The notes: generated by a model from the sequence alone, not told the origin. A stretch of 64,000 nucleotides of DNA from Stutzerimonas degradans (GCF_024448505.1 NZ_JAMOHV010000001.1:521232-585231); one strand, 5' to 3'. Positions 1 through 9,417 are shown, counted from the stretch's first letter. Made by a program: numbers and translations.

Positions 1-635
1 CAACCGGACCCGTGATAGCTGCCCGGCAGACGTGCGCAGGTGAATTCATGGCGGCTGCCGTCGCGGCTGTACAGCCGGTTGTGCACTTCGCGCTCGTCAC
101 CGTGGCCGCCGGTAATCAGCAGGTGGCGGATGTGCGGCAGCAGGCGTTCGGCGCATTCGTCGGCGCTGCCGTCGGGCAGGTCGGCGAGAATACGTGCTTC
201 GGGCAGGTTTGGCGTGGCGATGGTGGCGACCGGAAACAGCCGTTCGCGCATGGCGTAACCGACGTCGTCCTTGCCCAGCGCGCCGCCGCCGCCAGCACGC
301 AGCACCGGGTCGCAGATCAGCGGCACGCCGGGCAGCTTGCTCATGATCTCGAGCACGGTGTCGACCATCTCCACCGAGCCGAGCATGCCCAGCTTGACGG
401 CCGCGATCGGCACGTCGGCGATTACCGCGTGCGCCTGGGCGAGCACCCACTCGCGATCGAGCACACGAAAGTCGCTGACATCGACGGTGTCCTGCACGGT
501 GAGTGCGGTAACGGTCGGCGCGGCATGGCAGCCCTGGGCGAGCAGGGCCTCGATATCGGCCTGCAGGCCGGCACCGCCGACTGGGTCGTGGCCGGAGAGA
601 CAGAGGACGATGGGGCGGGAAGTATGCGTTTTCAT
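1..635 (-). CDS. thiD: Hydroxymethylpyrimidine/phosphomethylpyrimidine kinase ThiD (partial, C-terminus beyond the window)
   Basis: ThiD phosphorylates 4-amino-5-hydroxymethyl-2-methylpyrimidine twice to give HMP-PP for thiamine synthesis in the cytosol. The reverse strand from the ATG at 633-635 reads MKTHTSRPIVLCLSGHDPVG and continues GGAGLQADIEAL, the family's N-terminal substrate-binding signature. Near the window edge it reads RLPGSYHGSG, a typical C-terminal ribokinase-fold segment. About 211 codons are visible of a usual ~265, so the gene is cut by the window edge and is not broken. It is divergent from the LadS-like kinase gene, the same neighbour as in P. aeruginosa. Confidence 0.93.
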   Translation of the reverse strand, partial: MKTHTSRPIVLCLSGHDPVGGAGLQADIEALLAQGCHAAPTVTALTVQDTVDVSDFRVLDREWVLAQAHAVIADVPIAAVKLGMLGSVEMVDTVLEIMSKLPGVPLICDPVLRAGGGGALGKDDVGYAMRERLFPVATIATPNLPEARILADLPDGSADECAERLLPHIRHLLITGGHGDEREVHNRLYSRDGSRHEFTCARLPGSYHGSG

Positions 636-835
636 GGCCGGCGAGCTTATCACCAAACCATGCGTGCGGGGCGCAGGGCGTGCCGTCGTGGCGGTGCGCC
701 GGGGCACGGTCGATCATGGTGGCGGTTTACTGTCGCAGTGCTGTGCTAGATTGTCGGCACTTCAATTCTCTCCCACCGCTGCGCCTATCCGCGCGCCGGG
801 TCGGTGGTGTCCTCGATCTGCGTCAGCGAGGCGAC

Positions 836-2821
836 ATGCGGTTCCTTCTTCTGTTGTTGCTTGCGCTGTCGCCGCTGCTGGCGGGAGCCGCCGAATTCGA
901 TGAGCATGCCCGCCGCGTGCCGCTGGGCCCGCTCATGGATATCTACGAGGACCCGCGCGGTACGGCGACTATCGAGCAGGTCAGTGCGGCCGACTTCGCC
1001 GGGCCGTTTCGCCGGCACGAAGACGCCGTGTTCAACGGCGGCTATTCGCGCGCGGCCTACTGGATCCGCGTCGATCTGAACTACCGACCAACGAACCCGG
1101 GACAGTCGCAGCGCTGGCTGCTGGAGCTGGGCTATCCACCGCTGGATCGTGTCGAGCTCTACCGTCCCGATGGCCACGGCGGATACCGTGCCGCGCAGCC
1201 CACTGGCGACACACTGCCGTGGGCCAGCCGGGAAATCGGGCAGGGCAACTACCTGTTCGAGCTGGAACTGCCGCCGAACCAGCCGCAGCGCTTCTACCTG
1301 CGGGTGCAGAGTCAGGGTTCGATCCAGGTTCCGCTGACGCTGTGGAGCGTGCATGCGTATATCGAAGAGCGCCCCGGGCACATCTATGCGCTGGGACTCA
1401 TCTATGGCGTGCTGCTGGCGATGCTGGTCTACAACCTGCTCATCTACGTCAGCATCCGTGATCGCAGCTACCTGTACTACATCCTCTATATCGCCTCGTT
1501 CGGTCTCTACCAGCTGTCGGTCAACGGCGCCGCGGTGCAGTATTTCTGGCCGGATAACCCCTGGTGGGCGAACGTCGCCACGCCCTTGCTGATCGGCGCA
1601 GCCGGCCTGTTCGGCTGCCAGTTCACGCGCAGCTTCCTGCGTACGGCCGAGCACAGCCCCTGGGTCGACCGCCTGCTGTGGCTGATGATGGGGCTCGGTG
1701 CGCTGGTGATGACGCTGGCGCTGTTGACCGACTATGGGGTATCGCTGCGCCTGGCGACAATCATGGCGTTGCTGTTCACCCTGGCGGTGTTCGCCGCGGG
1801 CATAGCGGCGTGGTGGCGCGGCATGCGCATGGCGCGCTACTTCATCTTCGCTTGGAGCGCGCTGCTGATCGGCGGGCAGATCAACACGCTGATGGTGCTG
1901 GGCTATCTGCCCAACACCTTCCTGACGATGTACGCCAGCCAGATCGGCGCGGCGCTGGAAGTGGTGCTGCTGTCCATGGCGCTGGCCGACCGCATCAATG
2001 TGCTCAAGGACGAACGCGCCAGCCTGCTCGAAGCCTCGCGCGCCGGGCTTGAACAACTCAACCGCGAGCTGGCGGAAAGCAACCGCTTCAAGGACGAATT
2101 CCTCTCCAACATCAGCCACGAGCTGCGCACGCCGATGATCGGCGTGATGGGCGCACTGGAGCTGCTGCCGGGGTCGCAGACTCCCGAAGAGCGCGACGAA
2201 TACCAGCGCATCGCCACCGAGTCGTCGCGCGACATGCTGCGCCTGGTCAACGATATCCTGCTGCTCAGCGAGCTGCGTGCCGGCAAGCTGCAGCCCGCCT
2301 GGGCGCCGTTCAGTCTGCATGAGTGGAGCCAGACCCTGAAGCAGCGCTTTGCCGCGAAGGCCGGCGAAAAGGGATTGGCGTTTGCCGTCGAGCTGGACGC
2401 CGCGCTGCCCGATCGGTTGCTCGGCGATGCGCAGAAGCTCGCGCTGATCATCGGTCATCTGCTGGACAACGCGATCAAGTTCACCCGCGCCGGGAGTGTG
2501 ACCTTGCGCGTCAGTCTGGCCGGCGAGGCCACGTTGCAACTGCCGCTGCAGTTCGAGGTGATCGACACCGGCATCGGCTTCGGGGCAGCCGCCGATGCGT
2601 CGTTGTATCAGCAGTTCCGCCAGCTGGACGCCTCGCTGACGCGCCGTTACGGCGGCCTCGGCATCGGTCTGGCGATCAGCCGGCGGCTGGCCGCGCTGCT
2701 CGATGGTCAGCTCGACCACCGGTCGCAGCGAGGCTGCGGCAGCTGTTTCCGTCTGCGCCTGGAGCTGGGCCTGCCGACATCGCACCACAGCCCGGTCGCG
2801 CCGTCCGGCTCGATTGCCTGA
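836..2821 (+). CDS. LadS-like 7TMR-DISM sensor histidine kinase without receiver domain
   Basis: This is an inner-membrane sensor kinase of 661 aa. A signal peptide (about residues 1-19) is followed by a periplasmic 7TMR-DISMED2-type domain (about 25-160), seven membrane segments (about 180-385), a short coiled coil, a HisKA domain with FLSNISHELRTPM (His at about 428) and a complete HATPase_c domain (N box near 545, DTGIGFG, then GGLGIGLAIS). The protein stops 30-40 residues after the last ATPase box. P. aeruginosa LadS, which sits beside thiD in the same way, has an extra C-terminal receiver domain that is absent here. The start at 836 is chosen because it gives a clean signal peptide just after GCGAGG. 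The ortholog assignment is from synteny and architecture. Confidence 0.85.
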   Translation: MRFLLLLLLALSPLLAGAAEFDEHARRVPLGPLMDIYEDPRGTATIEQVSAADFAGPFRRHEDAVFNGGYSRAAYWIRVDLNYRPTNPGQSQRWLLELGYPPLDRVELYRPDGHGGYRAAQPTGDTLPWASREIGQGNYLFELELPPNQPQRFYLRVQSQGSIQVPLTLWSVHAYIEERPGHIYALGLIYGVLLAMLVYNLLIYVSIRDRSYLYYILYIASFGLYQLSVNGAAVQYFWPDNPWWANVATPLLIGAAGLFGCQFTRSFLRTAEHSPWVDRLLWLMMGLGALVMTLALLTDYGVSLRLATIMALLFTLAVFAAGIAAWWRGMRMARYFIFAWSALLIGGQINTLMVLGYLPNTFLTMYASQIGAALEVVLLSMALADRINVLKDERASLLEASRAGLEQLNRELAESNRFKDEFLSNISHELRTPMIGVMGALELLPGSQTPEERDEYQRIATESSRDMLRLVNDILLLSELRAGKLQPAWAPFSLHEWSQTLKQRFAAKAGEKGLAFAVELDAALPDRLLGDAQKLALIIGHLLDNAIKFTRAGSVTLRVSLAGEATLQLPLQFEVIDTGIGFGAAADASLYQQFRQLDASLTRRYGGLGIGLAISRRLAALLDGQLDHRSQRGCGSCFRLRLELGLPTSHHSPVAPSGSIA

Positions 2822-2906
2822 GACGCGGTGCTTTTGGCCGATACCGCGCCTCGGCTTTGCTGGCGGCGTGCTTCACTGTCCGCTGAGTCGGATCGAGGAA
2901 TGCACG

Positions 2907-4553
2907 ATGAACCTGCCGCCAGCCGAAACCCATGAGGTGACCAACCAGGTGCCGCCGCTCGACGGCGCCAATCTCTATCGCATCGACCTGCCGCTGCGAC
3001 AGTGGCTGCGGCGTTTCGACGCCGGTTGGGCCGATGCCCGGCTGGACGCCTACGGCGCGCTTGCCGGCGGGCCGTTGATGGCGGCGGGCTTTCTCGCCAA
3101 CGAGAACCGGCCGGTGCTGCGCACGCACGACCGCTATGGGCATCGCATCGATGTGGTGGATTTCCATCCGGCCTATCACGAGCTGATGCGCACCGCGATC
3201 GAGTACGGCATCCCCTCGCTGCCCTGGACCGCTCCGCAGCCCGGTGCGCAGGTAGCGCGGGCCGCGCTGATGTACCTGCACAACCAGGCCGAAGCCGGCA
3301 GCAGCTGCCCGCTGACCATGACCTACGCCAGCGTACCGGCGCTGCGCCTGCAGCCGGATCTCGCCGAACGCTGGTTGCCGAAAATTCTCGCCACCGCGTA
3401 CGACCCGCGCAACCTGCCGATGGAGCAGAAGGCCGGCGTCACCATCGGCATGGCCATGACCGAGAAACAGGGCGGTACCGACGTGCGCGCCAACAGCACC
3501 CGCGCCTTTCCGGTCGGTGCCGGCGGCCCCGGCCAGCCCTACGAACTGGTCGGCCACAAGTGGTTCTGTTCGGCACCGATGTGCGATGCCTTCCTCACCC
3601 TGGCGCAGACCGACAAGGGGCTGTCGTGCTTCCTGTTGCCACGCCATCGCCCGGATGGCACGCGCAACCAGTTCTATATCCAGCGACTGAAGAACAAGCT
3701 GGGCAACTGGGCCAACGCCTCCAGCGAGGTGGAGTACCGCGGCGCGCTGGCGTGGATGGTCGGCGAGGACGGTCGCGGCGTGCCGACCATCATCGAGATG
3801 GTCGCCTCGACGCGCTTCGACTGCATGATCGGCTCCAGCTCGCTGATGCGACAGGCGCTGACCCAGGCCCTGCATCACTGCACCTACCGGCATGTCGGCG
3901 GGCGTGCGCTGATCGAGCAGCCGCTGATGCGCAACGTGCTGGCCGACCTCGCGCTGGAGAGCGAAGCCGCGCTGGCGCTGACGCTGCGCATGGGCCGCGC
4001 GCAGGACAATCGCCATGACGAGCGTGAAGACAAGTTTGCCCGCCTGGTCACGGCCATCGGCAAGTACTGGATCTGCAAACGCGCCCCGGAAATGATCGCC
4101 GAGGCCAGCGAATGCCTCGGCGGCTCTGGCTACGTCGAGGAAACCATCCTGCCGCGCCTGTACCGCGAAGCGCCGGTCAACTCCATCTGGGAAGGCTCCG
4201 GCAACGTGCAGTGCCTGGATGTGCTGCGTGCGTTGTCGAAGGAGGCCGGTGTGCTCGACGCGCTGTTCGACGTACTCGGCGACGGCCATGGCGACGCGCG
4301 CCTGAAGTTACATATCGAGCGACTTCGCACGGCGTTGCGCGATCCCGACGATATCCAGTACCGCGCTCGCCAACTCACCGAGGATGTCGCCGTGGCCTTG
4401 CAGGCCGGGCTGTTGCTGGAGGCGGGTAACTCTGCAGTCAGTGATGCGTTTATCACCAGTCGTCTGGAGGGACACGGGCGCGTTTATGGCACCTTGCCGA
4501 AAGGGCTCGATATCCAGGCGCTGCTCAGCCGCAGCGCCCCGTCTTTGGGGTAA
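2907..4553 (+). CDS. AidB-like acyl-CoA dehydrogenase family protein
   Basis: An FAD-dependent acyl-CoA dehydrogenase of 548 aa, close in length and motifs to E. coli AidB (about 541 aa). Shared blocks include EAGSSCPLTMTY, MAMTEKQGGTDV, YELVGHKWFCSAP, KNKLGNWANASSEVE, TRFDCMIGSS and PVNSIWEGSGN. AidB is an alkylation-response flavoprotein that binds DNA and shows weak isovaleryl-CoA dehydrogenase activity. The true substrate here cannot be read from sequence. The start at 2907 follows GATCGAGGAATGCACG and matches the family N-terminus. It lies 85 bp after the LadS-like gene; P. aeruginosa also has an acyl-CoA dehydrogenase near ladS, but the TetR gene found between them there is missing here. 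Confidence 0.88.
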   Translation: MNLPPAETHEVTNQVPPLDGANLYRIDLPLRQWLRRFDAGWADARLDAYGALAGGPLMAAGFLANENRPVLRTHDRYGHRIDVVDFHPAYHELMRTAIEYGIPSLPWTAPQPGAQVARAALMYLHNQAEAGSSCPLTMTYASVPALRLQPDLAERWLPKILATAYDPRNLPMEQKAGVTIGMAMTEKQGGTDVRANSTRAFPVGAGGPGQPYELVGHKWFCSAPMCDAFLTLAQTDKGLSCFLLPRHRPDGTRNQFYIQRLKNKLGNWANASSEVEYRGALAWMVGEDGRGVPTIIEMVASTRFDCMIGSSSLMRQALTQALHHCTYRHVGGRALIEQPLMRNVLADLALESEAALALTLRMGRAQDNRHDEREDKFARLVTAIGKYWICKRAPEMIAEASECLGGSGYVEETILPRLYREAPVNSIWEGSGNVQCLDVLRALSKEAGVLDALFDVLGDGHGDARLKLHIERLRTALRDPDDIQYRARQLTEDVAVALQAGLLLEAGNSAVSDAFITSRLEGHGRVYGTLPKGLDIQALLSRSAPSLG

Positions 4554-4610
4554 TTGCTCAACTTTTGCTCAGTGATGCCGAAATGCTGGCAATGAGCGGA
4601 GGGTTGCGGC

Positions 4611-5723
4611 ATGAGGATTACCTCAAGTGAACAGTTTGGGCTGAGTGCCGAGCGGCATTACACGGCGGGACGCGAGGTCAACGAGACACTGGACATGCAG
4701 CGTGGTGGCCAGCGGCTGCAGATCAGTCGGCACGAGCGCAGCGAAGTGAGCAGCTCCAGCCGTGCTGAAGTACATCTTGCCCAGGACCGGCCGGCGATCT
4801 CGTCGAAACAACTGGAAAGCCTGGCGGACGGCCTGCCGCAAGCGGCCCCGGCCGCCACGGCGGACGGCGCACATAGCCTGGATTTCACGCCCGACGAAGA
4901 AAGCCTGCGCAAACTGCGTATGTTGCTGGCGGTGCTGGGACGCGAGGTTGAGGAGATCGACGCCACCCTCGACAAGCTCTCCGCGGGCTTGTCCATGCCA
5001 GCGCCAGCGGCGCCATCTGCAGGCGGTGCCATGCCGCAGGTGGAGGCGACTGGGAATGGCGATTTTCTGAACTACCAGTACAGCGTGCAGGAATGGCGCG
5101 GCGAGTCGCTGAGCGTCAGCGCCAGCGGTACGGTCAGCACCGCCGACGGCCGCACGATCCAGTACGGGCTCAGCCTCGAAATGCTCAGCGTGCAATACAG
5201 CAGCGCCAGCGTTTCGATGCGTGCCGGTGCCGTATTGCAGGACCCGCTGGTGCTCAACCTCGGGGGCGGCCCGGTACGCCTGGATGCCAGCAGCCGCGTC
5301 GGCTTCGATCTGGATGCCGACGGAGACCGCGACAGTCTGGCCAGTCTTGCCTCCGGCAGCGCCTTCCTGGCGCTGGACCGCAATGGCAATGGTCGTGTCG
5401 ATGACGGCCGCGAGCTGTTTGGCGCCCTCTCCGGCGATGGCTTCGCCGATCTGAGCGCGTATGACGAGGACGGCAACGGCTTCATTGACGAGGGTGACAG
5501 CATCTTCGAGCAACTCCGCCTGTGGCGCCCGGACGCGCAAGGCGCGGGCGAACAGCTTGATCTGCACTCCGCCGGAGTTGGCGCTATCGGTCTGGCGCGT
5601 GCGTATGGTGACTTCGACCTGATCGCCCAGCAGCAACTGGAAGGGCGGGTCAGGAGCACCGGGTTGTTTCTATTCGAGAATGGCCAGGTGGGCAGTGTGC
5701 AGCAGGTCGATCTGGCCGTTTGA
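4611..5723 (+). CDS. Protein of unknown function with calcium-binding (EF-hand/dockerin-like) Asp-rich loops
   Basis: A 370-aa protein with no recognisable signal peptide or membrane segment. The N-terminal third is polar with a predicted helix (about 90-125). The C-terminal half carries three Asp/Asn-rich loops of the DxDxDG type: DLDADGDRDS (about 233-242), LDRNGNGRVDDG (about 255-266) and YDEDGNGFIDEG (about 284-295). Such loops usually bind Ca2+. The start is supported by GAGCGGAGGG upstream. Similar proteins occur in pseudomonads and Shewanella, with no function known to me. It sits two genes downstream of the LadS-like kinase, whose P. aeruginosa relative responds to calcium; any link is only a guess. 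Confidence 0.75.
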   Translation: MRITSSEQFGLSAERHYTAGREVNETLDMQRGGQRLQISRHERSEVSSSSRAEVHLAQDRPAISSKQLESLADGLPQAAPAATADGAHSLDFTPDEESLRKLRMLLAVLGREVEEIDATLDKLSAGLSMPAPAAPSAGGAMPQVEATGNGDFLNYQYSVQEWRGESLSVSASGTVSTADGRTIQYGLSLEMLSVQYSSASVSMRAGAVLQDPLVLNLGGGPVRLDASSRVGFDLDADGDRDSLASLASGSAFLALDRNGNGRVDDGRELFGALSGDGFADLSAYDEDGNGFIDEGDSIFEQLRLWRPDAQGAGEQLDLHSAGVGAIGLARAYGDFDLIAQQQLEGRVRSTGLFLFENGQVGSVQQVDLAV

Positions 5724-6237
5724 GCAGCTTTAGCCTCATCAGCGAGCGTTGTGAACGGCGCTTGGCTGTGTGGAGCCAGGACGACGCAGTTCAGGTAGTC
5801 CGCTGAGCGATTTTTATCGCTCCATCGCCAGGCGCCACGGCTCTACCGCACGCTGCCGGCGGGTGGGGCTGGCTATCGGGGCGTGGCTGGCGCACAGTGC
5901 GCCGCAGCTGTAAGGCGGTGCCAGCAGGCTCGGGTCGGCCGATTTGCCGGTTACTCTTGCCCCGTCTATACCAGCTTTGGGCTCTTTGTCCCGTAGGCCT
6001 GCTAGTACCTTCGTATAACAGCCAAACGAGCTGAAGACCCTAGAATAAAGCGAGCGACTACACTACGGGGTTGCAAGCGCGGCATGATTTTTTGAGGTTC
6101 CGACGGATTGAGCGGCAAAAGACATGGGCGTTTTGTCTCCGAACTTGAAGCCGCCGTCTCCATGCCTCGTCAGGCACTAGCTAATTCTATGCAGAGCCTT
6201 CACGGACGAGCATTCGATGAGTTTCAGAGGTGAATTC
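5724..6237. other. 514-bp intergenic region upstream of the acetyl-CoA hydrolase gene
   Basis: No convincing gene lies here. It holds a perfect 7-bp hairpin with a TTTT loop at 5805-5822, with no T-run after it, and a possible sigma-70 promoter at 5944-5972. A long AT-richer stretch leads to the ribosome site of the next gene. The only small reading frame near 6124 has 18 codons and no visible ribosome site. Confidence 0.6.
5944..5972 (+). promoter_or_regulatory. Putative sigma-70 promoter
   Basis: TTGCCG (5944-5949) and TATACC (5967-5972) are separated by 17 bp. If used, it would give a 5' leader of about 255 nt for the CoA-transferase gene. A promoter nearer the start codon cannot be excluded. 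Confidence 0.3.
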
Positions 6238-7749
6238 ATGGCAACGGATCTAAACAAGTACATTCGCAACGCGGCGTTTCTCGATAAGGTTGTCTCGGCA
6301 GAAGAGGCCGCGTCGTGGATCGAAGACGGCATGACGCTGGGTATGAGCGGTTTCACCCTGTTCGGTGAGCCCAAGGAATTCCCGCGCGCCCTGTCCGCGC
6401 GTGGCCAGAACGAGAAGTTCAAGGTCAACCTGTTCACCGGCGCTTCCATGGGGCCGGCGGCTGACCAAGCCATGGCCGAGGCCGGCATCATCAACAAGCG
6501 CATCCCGTACCAGGGCAACCCGGTGCAGCGCAAGAAGATCAACGCCGGCGAGATCCTCTACATCGACCAGCACCTGTCGCACATGGCCGAGCTGATCCGC
6601 CAGGGCGTGCTGCCGCAGGTCGACTACGCGATCATCGAAGCCGCTGCCATCACCGAAGACGGCCAGATCATCCCGACCGGTTCGGTGGGCAACTCGCCGA
6701 TCTTCGTCCAGACCGCCAAGCACGTGATCATCGAGCTGAACACCTCCGCTCCGCGTGAATACGAAGGCATGCACGACATCTACATCCCGGGGCCTGCCGG
6801 CGAGAACACTCGCGAAGCCATCCCGGTATTCGACGTCAGCACCCGTATCGGCACCGTCGGTATTCCGGTCGATCCGGCCAAGGTGCGCGGCATCGTGCTG
6901 TCCAGTCAGCCGGACATCCCATCGCCGCTGTTCGAGCCGAACGAAGAAACCCAGAAGATCGCCGATAACCTGCTGGACTTCCTGCGCGCCGAAGTGAAAT
7001 CCGGCCGTCTGACCAACAGCCTGGCGCCGCTGCAGTCCGGTGTGGGTTCCGTGGCCAACGCCGTGCTGAACGGCATGCGCACCTCCGAGTTCAAGGACCT
7101 GGTCGTCGCCTCCGAAGTGCTGCAGGACGGCGTGTTCGACCTGATCGACGCCGGTGTGGTGAAGTTCGCTGCCGGTACCGCGTTCTCCCTGTCCAAGAAG
7201 CGCGTGGAAAACCTCGCTTCCGACATGGCCAAGTACGCAGGCAAGGTGGTGTTCCGTCCGCAGGAAATCTCCAACCATCCGGAAGTCATCCGTCGTCTGG
7301 GCATCATTTCCTTCAACACCGCGCTGGAAGTGGACATCTACGGCAACGTGAACTCCACCCACGTCAGCGGCACCCACATGATGAACGGTATCGGCGGCTC
7401 GGGTGACTTCGCCCGCAACGCCCGCATCACCATCTTCGTGACCGCCTCCACCGCGAAGAACGGCAACGTCTCGTCGGTCGTACCGTTCGTGACTCACGTC
7501 GATCACACCAACCACGATGTCGACGTGATCATCACCGAGCAGGGTTATGCCGATCTGCGTGGCCTGGCTCCGGCTGAAGCCGCCCAGCGCATCATCGCCA
7601 ACTGCATGCATCCCGATTACAAGCAGCAGGCGCTGGATTACCTGGAAGAGGCCAAGGTGCGCGGCGGTCATACCCCGCACGTGCTGGAGAAGGCCTTCTC
7701 CTGGCACACCCACCTGGCCGAGCACGGCACCATGAAGCTGAACAAGTAA
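6238..7749 (+). CDS. Acetyl-CoA hydrolase / succinyl-CoA:acetate CoA-transferase family
   Basis: A class I CoA-transferase of 503 aa that moves CoA between acetyl-CoA or succinyl-CoA and acetate, or hydrolyses acetyl-CoA. Visible family features are GMTLGMSGFTLFGEPKEFP near the N-terminus, QSGVGSVANAVL, then VASEVLQDGVFDLID, which holds the probable catalytic Glu, and SGTHMMNGIGGSGDFARNA. The start at 6238 is chosen for AGAGGTG eight bases upstream; an in-frame ATG at 6217 lacks a comparable site. Codon use is strongly biased to preferred C/G-ending codons, suggesting high expression. A strong terminator follows at 7816. Hydrolase versus succinate:acetate transferase activity cannot be separated here. 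Confidence 0.9.
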   Translation: MATDLNKYIRNAAFLDKVVSAEEAASWIEDGMTLGMSGFTLFGEPKEFPRALSARGQNEKFKVNLFTGASMGPAADQAMAEAGIINKRIPYQGNPVQRKKINAGEILYIDQHLSHMAELIRQGVLPQVDYAIIEAAAITEDGQIIPTGSVGNSPIFVQTAKHVIIELNTSAPREYEGMHDIYIPGPAGENTREAIPVFDVSTRIGTVGIPVDPAKVRGIVLSSQPDIPSPLFEPNEETQKIADNLLDFLRAEVKSGRLTNSLAPLQSGVGSVANAVLNGMRTSEFKDLVVASEVLQDGVFDLIDAGVVKFAAGTAFSLSKKRVENLASDMAKYAGKVVFRPQEISNHPEVIRRLGIISFNTALEVDIYGNVNSTHVSGTHMMNGIGGSGDFARNARITIFVTASTAKNGNVSSVVPFVTHVDHTNHDVDVIITEQGYADLRGLAPAEAAQRIIANCMHPDYKQQALDYLEEAKVRGGHTPHVLEKAFSWHTHLAEHGTMKLNK

Positions 7750-7815
7750 TTGTCAGCTGAGTGACGGGACCGGCGGTCGCCCGACTTTTCGAGCGCCGTC
7801 GGAACCCTCGAAGAA

Positions 7816-7847
7816 ACCGATGCCGGGCAGCCGGCGTCGGTTTTTTT
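7816..7847 (+). terminator. Rho-independent terminator
   Basis: ACCGATGCCGG pairs with CCGGCGTCGGT (11 bp, one wobble) around a GCAG loop and is followed by seven T. It ends the acetyl-CoA hydrolase transcript. Confidence 0.9.
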
Positions 7848-7944
7848 ATGCCTGCGCGCAGGCGCCGTGGCGGTCGTGCGGCATGTACATTCGTAAAGGA
7901 TTCCGGCCAAGATACCGCCATTCGCACAGACAGGACCTTGCCGC

Positions 7945-9417
7945 ATGACTCCCGATACCCAGCGTTTCACCGTCGCCAGCTCTGCCGAGGCCGCGGTCGA
8001 TCACCTGGCCGAGCTTCACCAGCGCGCCACGGCTGCGCTCAACCGGGCACTCAAGCGCTATGTCGCCGACCGCACCGAGCCGAGTGCGGAAGAACGCGAT
8101 CTGTTCCGCTACCCGGAGCTGCGTCTGACCTACGAATGCCACGGCGAGGTGCCGGCTTCCACCCGTGCCTACGCCAAGGTGCAGGCGCCGGGCGTCTACA
8201 GCGTCACCGTGACCCATCCGGCGGCGTTCCGCGCCTACCTGCTCGACCAGCTGCGGCCGTTGATGCACGACTTCAACGTCAAGATCGAGGTCGGCATCAG
8301 CGAGCGCAACATTCCCTATCCGTACGTCATCGAGCAGGGCGACGAGCTGGCCGGCAGCGGCGTGACCGCCGCCGAGCTGGCGCGGGTGTTTCCCAGCACC
8401 GATCTGTCGGCGGCGACCGACGACATCGCCGACGGCCTTTACGACTGGGAGCATGCCGATCCGTATCCGCTGGCGCTGTTCGACGGCGCGCGGGTGGATT
8501 TCTCCCTGCGCCGGCTGGTGCACTACACCGGCAGCCACTGGCGCCACGTGCAACCGTGGATCCTGCTGACCAACTATCACCGCTACGTCGACCAGTTCAT
8601 CCGCCACGGCCTCGACATGCTGCGCGACGACACCCGCTTCGTGCGCATGGTGCTGCCGGGCAACGTGGTCATCGAGCGCGGCATGGAGGAGGGCGAGGCG
8701 CAGGCGATCATCGGCGGCGTGCTCTGGCACCGTTACCAGATGCCGGCCTACCACCTGATTGCCGACGACGGCCACGGCGTCACCCTGATCAACATCGGTG
8801 TCGGCCCGTCCAACGCCAAGAACATCACCGATCACCTGGCCGTGCTGCGTCCGCACTGCTGGCTGATGATCGGCCACTGCGGCGGGCTGCGGCAGTCGCA
8901 GTCCATTGGCGACTACGTGCTGGCGCACGCCTACATGCGCCGCGACGGCATCCTCGATCGCGTGTTGCCGCCGCACATTCCGTTGCCGGCGCTGGCCGAG
9001 GTGCAGCAGGCGCTGCAGGAAGCCGCGGCGCAGATCACCGGCGAGAAGGGCGAGGCGCTGAAGAAACGCCTGCGCACCGGCACCGTGCTGACCTACGACG
9101 ACCGCAACTGGGAGCTGCGCTGGGCGCAGGAACGGCCGCTGATCAACCTGTCGCGCGCGGTGGCGGTGGACATGGAAAGCGGCACCATCGCCGCACAGGG
9201 CTATCGCCTGCGGGTGCCCTACGGCACGTTGCTGTGCGTGTCGGACAAACCGCTGCACAGCGAGATCAAGCTGCCCGGCTCGGCCAATGCGTTCTACGAG
9301 CGTGCCGTGAGCCAGCACCTGAAGATCGGCATCACCGCGCTGGACCTGCTGCGCAGCCAGCAGCACTCGCTGCATTCGCGCAAGCTGCGCAGCTTCGACG
9401 AACCGCCGTTCCGCTGA
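7945..9417 (+). CDS. amn: AMP nucleosidase
   Basis: Amn hydrolyses AMP to adenine and ribose 5-phosphate in the cytosol and so controls adenylate levels. The 490-aa length matches E. coli Amn (about 484). The N-terminal AMP-nucleosidase domain is followed by the nucleoside-phosphorylase fold, with INIGVGPSNAKNITDH, LMIGHCGGLRQSQ and AVDMESGTIAAQGYR, where the ME-S triad binds ribose, and then LCVSDKPLHSEIKLPG. The ATG at 7945 opens a typical N-terminus. It lies behind the terminator at 7816-7847 and is followed 71 bp later by the small DUF2789 gene. The neighbourhood matches P. aeruginosa amn near ladS and thiD. Confidence 0.96.
   Translation: MTPDTQRFTVASSAEAAVDHLAELHQRATAALNRALKRYVADRTEPSAEERDLFRYPELRLTYECHGEVPASTRAYAKVQAPGVYSVTVTHPAAFRAYLLDQLRPLMHDFNVKIEVGISERNIPYPYVIEQGDELAGSGVTAAELARVFPSTDLSAATDDIADGLYDWEHADPYPLALFDGARVDFSLRRLVHYTGSHWRHVQPWILLTNYHRYVDQFIRHGLDMLRDDTRFVRMVLPGNVVIERGMEEGEAQAIIGGVLWHRYQMPAYHLIADDGHGVTLINIGVGPSNAKNITDHLAVLRPHCWLMIGHCGGLRQSQSIGDYVLAHAYMRRDGILDRVLPPHIPLPALAEVQQALQEAAAQITGEKGEALKKRLRTGTVLTYDDRNWELRWAQERPLINLSRAVAVDMESGTIAAQGYRLRVPYGTLLCVSDKPLHSEIKLPGSANAFYERAVSQHLKIGITALDLLRSQQHSLHSRKLRSFDEPPFR

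Noticed and set aside
785..2788. Long open frame antisense to the LadS-like gene
   Set aside because: Same GC-bias shadow; repetitive Gln/Arg/His composition and no recognisable motif.
5805..5822. Perfect hairpin GAGCGAT-TTTT-ATCGCTC as a terminator
   Set aside because: It has no T-run after the stem and low GC in the upper stem; it may be a binding site, but a terminator call is not supported.
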